This document shows, piece after piece, positions 5,172-6,206 of a DNA stretch of 6,206 bases; the first letter of the stretch is position 1; each line of letters opens with the position of its first letter. Origin of the DNA: Nitrososphaeraceae archaeon (GTDB lineage Archaea; Thermoproteota; Nitrososphaeria; Nitrososphaerales; Nitrososphaeraceae); assembly GCA_030038695.1 (NCBI GenBank), contig JASHSN010000668.1:1-6206 (forward strand), given 5' to 3'. The position numbers were made by a program, and so were the translations under genes. The notes under the pieces are model-generated. The model was given only the letters and a program-made list of their open reading frames with translations. It had not been told where the DNA came from and searched no databases.

Positions 5172-5534
5172 TCATTTGATTTGAGGGTTTTGTTTATGTT
5201 GATGAAATTTGTAGAATGATGCTATAATAAATCCTATGCCAGCGATGAGGGCGGCGTTTATAGCTCTCTCTCCCCCATGTGTGGCCACGGGCTGGAATGG
5301 TATTGTGCCTACACCAGAAGATCCGTGTAATGAGCTAAGTGCTTCGGTTACGCCCTGTATAGCGGAGTTTCGGTCAGTTTCGGCATTGTTTCCTACGATT
5401 CCCGATGCTGACATCATGGGGTTTGGGACAGATGGCCCCATCCTCACTTGAGCACAAGCAGTCTTTAATACTACAGGCGTACTTAAAATCAAAGCCAAGC
5501 CTATTATAATAGGCACTGCAGCGTGTATTTTCAT
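5172..5534 (-). CDS. Small exported membrane protein with an IcmD-like C-terminal helix, 120 residues
   Basis: The N-terminus is a signal peptide (MKIHAAVPIIIGLALILSTP... with a cut likely after TACA, residue 28). A polar, Ser/Gly/Asn-rich linker spans about 29-88. The C-terminal membrane helix is AINAALIAGIGFIIASFY (91-108), followed at once by KFHQHKQNPQIK. The helix plus KF-x-x-HK-x-NP tail resembles the first transmembrane segment of IcmD/DotP and related type IV secretion (Dot/Icm) inner-membrane proteins, as I recall them, in which KFKxHKDNPTQ is followed by a second helix. Here the protein ends after NPQIK with no second helix, so it is either a shortened relative or a convergent motif. 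ATG 5532-5534 is 27 bases from the TATA box centre, indicating a leaderless message. No other secretion or conjugation genes are in the window, and the function is unknown. Confidence 0.8.
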   Translation of the reverse strand: MKIHAAVPIIIGLALILSTPVVLKTACAQVRMGPSVPNPMMSASGIVGNNAETDRNSAIQGVTEALSSLHGSSGVGTIPFQPVATHGGERAINAALIAGIGFIIASFYKFHQHKQNPQIK

Positions 5535-5557
5535 ATAACACTACTACTAACATAGAT

Positions 5558-5565
5558 TATAAAAG
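5558..5565 (-). promoter_or_regulatory. TATA box of the 120-residue membrane protein gene
   Basis: CTTTTATA on the minus strand, centred about 27 bases before ATG 5534. It is the clearest leaderless promoter in the window. Confidence 0.6.
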
Positions 5566-5587
5566 ATTCTTCCTCAGGTTTACAAAT

Positions 5588-5735
5588 CGTAATAAGCCAA
5601 AGTTACGCAAACACTTGGCTAGAGTCTCCAAGTGTAGAATCCGATAATATGTAGTAACTTATCGCCAAGCACCTTCGACGGGCAGATAAGCAATTTCATG
5701 TCATCGTTTGATTGCTGGCTCCCTGTCATCGCAAT
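5588..5735. repeat. Cluster of overlapping inverted repeats, possible structured RNA or regulatory DNA
   Basis: Two strong hairpins stand out. ACACTTGG (5611-5618) pairs with CCAAGTGT (5628-5635) across a 9-base loop, and CTTATCGCC (5658-5666) pairs with GGC-A-GATAAG (5681-5690) with one bulged A. Their arms can also pair elsewhere: AGCCAA (5595-5600) with TTGGCT (5615-5620), CGATAA (5642-5647) with TTATCG (5659-5664), CTTGGC (5614-5619) with GCCAAG (5664-5669), AGCAAT (5689-5694) with ATTGCT (5711-5716), and CGTAA (5588-5592) with TTACG (5603-5607). The stretch lies between the stop of the 53-residue gene and the promoter of the membrane-protein gene, both on the minus strand. Short 5-6 bp pairs are expected by chance; the two long ones less so. 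No T-run terminator follows. Confidence 0.45.
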
Positions 5736-5887
5736 TCCTGCAACCATTCCTTTAACGTATCCCGTAATTCGAGAATACGAGACGGTTCACGGATTGCAGC
5801 ATTCAACTGGCAATTAACCCAGAGACACAACATAGCTCGTTCTCCTAGTCTATACTTCTCAAATATCTTAAACAATTCCTGGGTCAT
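5726..5887 (-). CDS. Small helical orphan protein, 53 residues
   Basis: From ATG 5885-5887 the product is a compact, probably two-helix protein: TQELFKIFEKYRLGERAMLC (about 2-21), then a turn near NCQLNAAIREP, then SRILELRDTLKEWLQEL. It has two Cys (21, 26) and one Trp in the middle (CLWVNC). A TTG seven codons upstream (5906-5908) would add an N-terminal stretch with no helical character (starting with CYNSEG), so I prefer the ATG. A TATA-like box at 5942-5954 would place transcription near 5920, giving a leader of about 15 bases to the TTG or 35 to the ATG. Its amphipathic helices look real, but I do not know the family. The plus-strand frame across it has no sensible composition. Confidence 0.5.
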   Translation of the reverse strand: MTQELFKIFEKYRLGERAMLCLWVNCQLNAAIREPSRILELRDTLKEWLQELR

Positions 5888-5941
5888 GCCCTCGGAATTG
5901 TAACACAAATGCTAGTGCCAAAATTCCATTAGTACCTGATT

Positions 5942-5954
5942 GTATATGTATAAG
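5942..5954 (-). promoter_or_regulatory. TATA-like box upstream of the 53-residue gene
   Basis: CTTATACATATAC on the minus strand. It begins just past the T8 terminator of the transporter gene, consistent with a new transcript starting here. Confidence 0.4.
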
Positions 5955-5955
5955 T

Positions 5956-5963
5956 AAAAAAAA
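5956..5963 (-). terminator. T8 transcription terminator of the EamA transporter gene
   Basis: Eight consecutive T on the minus strand (GGTTTTTTTTAC context), 49 bases after the transporter stop codon. Archaeal RNA polymerase ends transcripts at such T-runs without needing a hairpin. Confidence 0.6.
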
Positions 5964-6011
5964 CCATCTAGACAGGGAAACGCATGCTTCCAAATTGTAC
6001 ATATAAGGTAA

Positions 6012-6206
6012 TCAAGATTCGACTGTTACCTTGACATTGTGATTTCGATTTATTAGATATATACCAAACAACATAACTCCGGCGGCGATTATTTGAAATA
6101 TGGAAACATGTTCATGTAGAAATATTGCAGCTAAAACTAGACCAAACACAGATGAAAGTGAAAGTATTAACATAGTATTTGTTGTCCCTATTTTACTTAA
6201 ACCTTG
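6012..6206 (-). CDS. EamA/DMT-superfamily transporter, C-terminal end only
   Basis: The visible 64 residues run from QGLSKIGTTNTMLILSLSSV to the stop at 6012-6014 and match the last part of an EamA-family (drug/metabolite transporter superfamily) permease. The penultimate membrane helix (TMLILSLSSVFGLVLAAIFL) is followed by the short loop HEHVSIFQ, then the final helix (IIAAGVMLFGIYLIN) and a short charged tail (RNHNVKVTVES). The HEHVS loop between the last two helices is a typical feature, equivalent to the GE-x-hydrophobic motif of relatives. Family members usually have ten membrane helices and move amino acids, sugars or other metabolites across the cell membrane; the substrate cannot be read here. 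The gene starts beyond the right edge. It is followed by a T8 terminator. Confidence 0.88.
   Translation of the reverse strand, partial: QGLSKIGTTNTMLILSLSSVFGLVLAAIFLHEHVSIFQIIAAGVMLFGIYLINRNHNVKVTVES

Noticed and set aside
5236..5451. Plus-strand frame of 71 residues
   Set aside because: Antisense shadow of the membrane-protein gene, which has a signal peptide, membrane helix and promoter.
5712..5903. Plus-strand frame of 63 residues
   Set aside because: Antisense to the 53-residue helical ORF; Ser/Asn/Arg-rich with no domain.

Overview
The window looks like chromosomal DNA of an ammonia-oxidising type archaeon (Thaumarchaeota/Nitrososphaeria, perhaps the soil group I.1b). This is inferred, not proven. 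The grounds are moderately AT-rich DNA, TATA-like boxes about 26-30 bases upstream of many start codons (leaderless transcripts, no Shine-Dalgarno sites), T-run terminators, archaeal-style KptA and DUF72 proteins, and several small orphan proteins of the sort common in that group.

Layout from left to right. At 1-441 (minus) lies most of an isochorismatase-like hydrolase; it lacks a standard start codon, with a CTG sitting where a leaderless ATG would be expected. Bases 442-882 hold no convincing gene. At 883-1486 (minus) are two short adjoining ORFs: one resembles a decayed N-terminal fragment of an archaeal tyrosine integrase, the other is an orphan with a zinc-finger-like C-x2-C...H-x4-H motif. 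Bases 1487-1780 are non-coding and repeat-bearing. At 1781-2377 (minus) is kptA, an RNA 2'-phosphotransferase. At 2554-2724 (plus) is a 56-residue Cys-rich mini-protein, convergent with a DUF72 (YecE-like) gene at 2763-3620 (minus).

Bases 3621-3980 are intergenic. Next come a doubtful 59-residue ORF at 4036-4215 (plus), an 81-residue helical orphan at 4251-4496 (minus), and divergently a secreted Cys/His-rich small protein at 4705-4986 (plus). At 5172-5534 (minus) is a small exported membrane protein whose C-terminal helix ends in KFHQHKQNP, recalling the IcmD/DotP family. Bases 5588-5735 carry a dense run of overlapping inverted repeats next to a 53-residue helical ORF at 5726-5887 (minus). 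The right edge, 6012-6206 (minus), is the C-terminal end of an EamA/DMT transporter followed by a T8 terminator.

The genes do not form one obvious pathway. Most stand alone with their own promoter. The window reads as an accessory stretch between housekeeping genes, with traces of old mobile-element activity on its left side. I found no CRISPR array, rRNA, tRNA or intact mobile element, and no clear new multi-gene system. The best leads are the structured region at 5588-5735, the IcmD-like motif, and the CTG-start leaderless gene.
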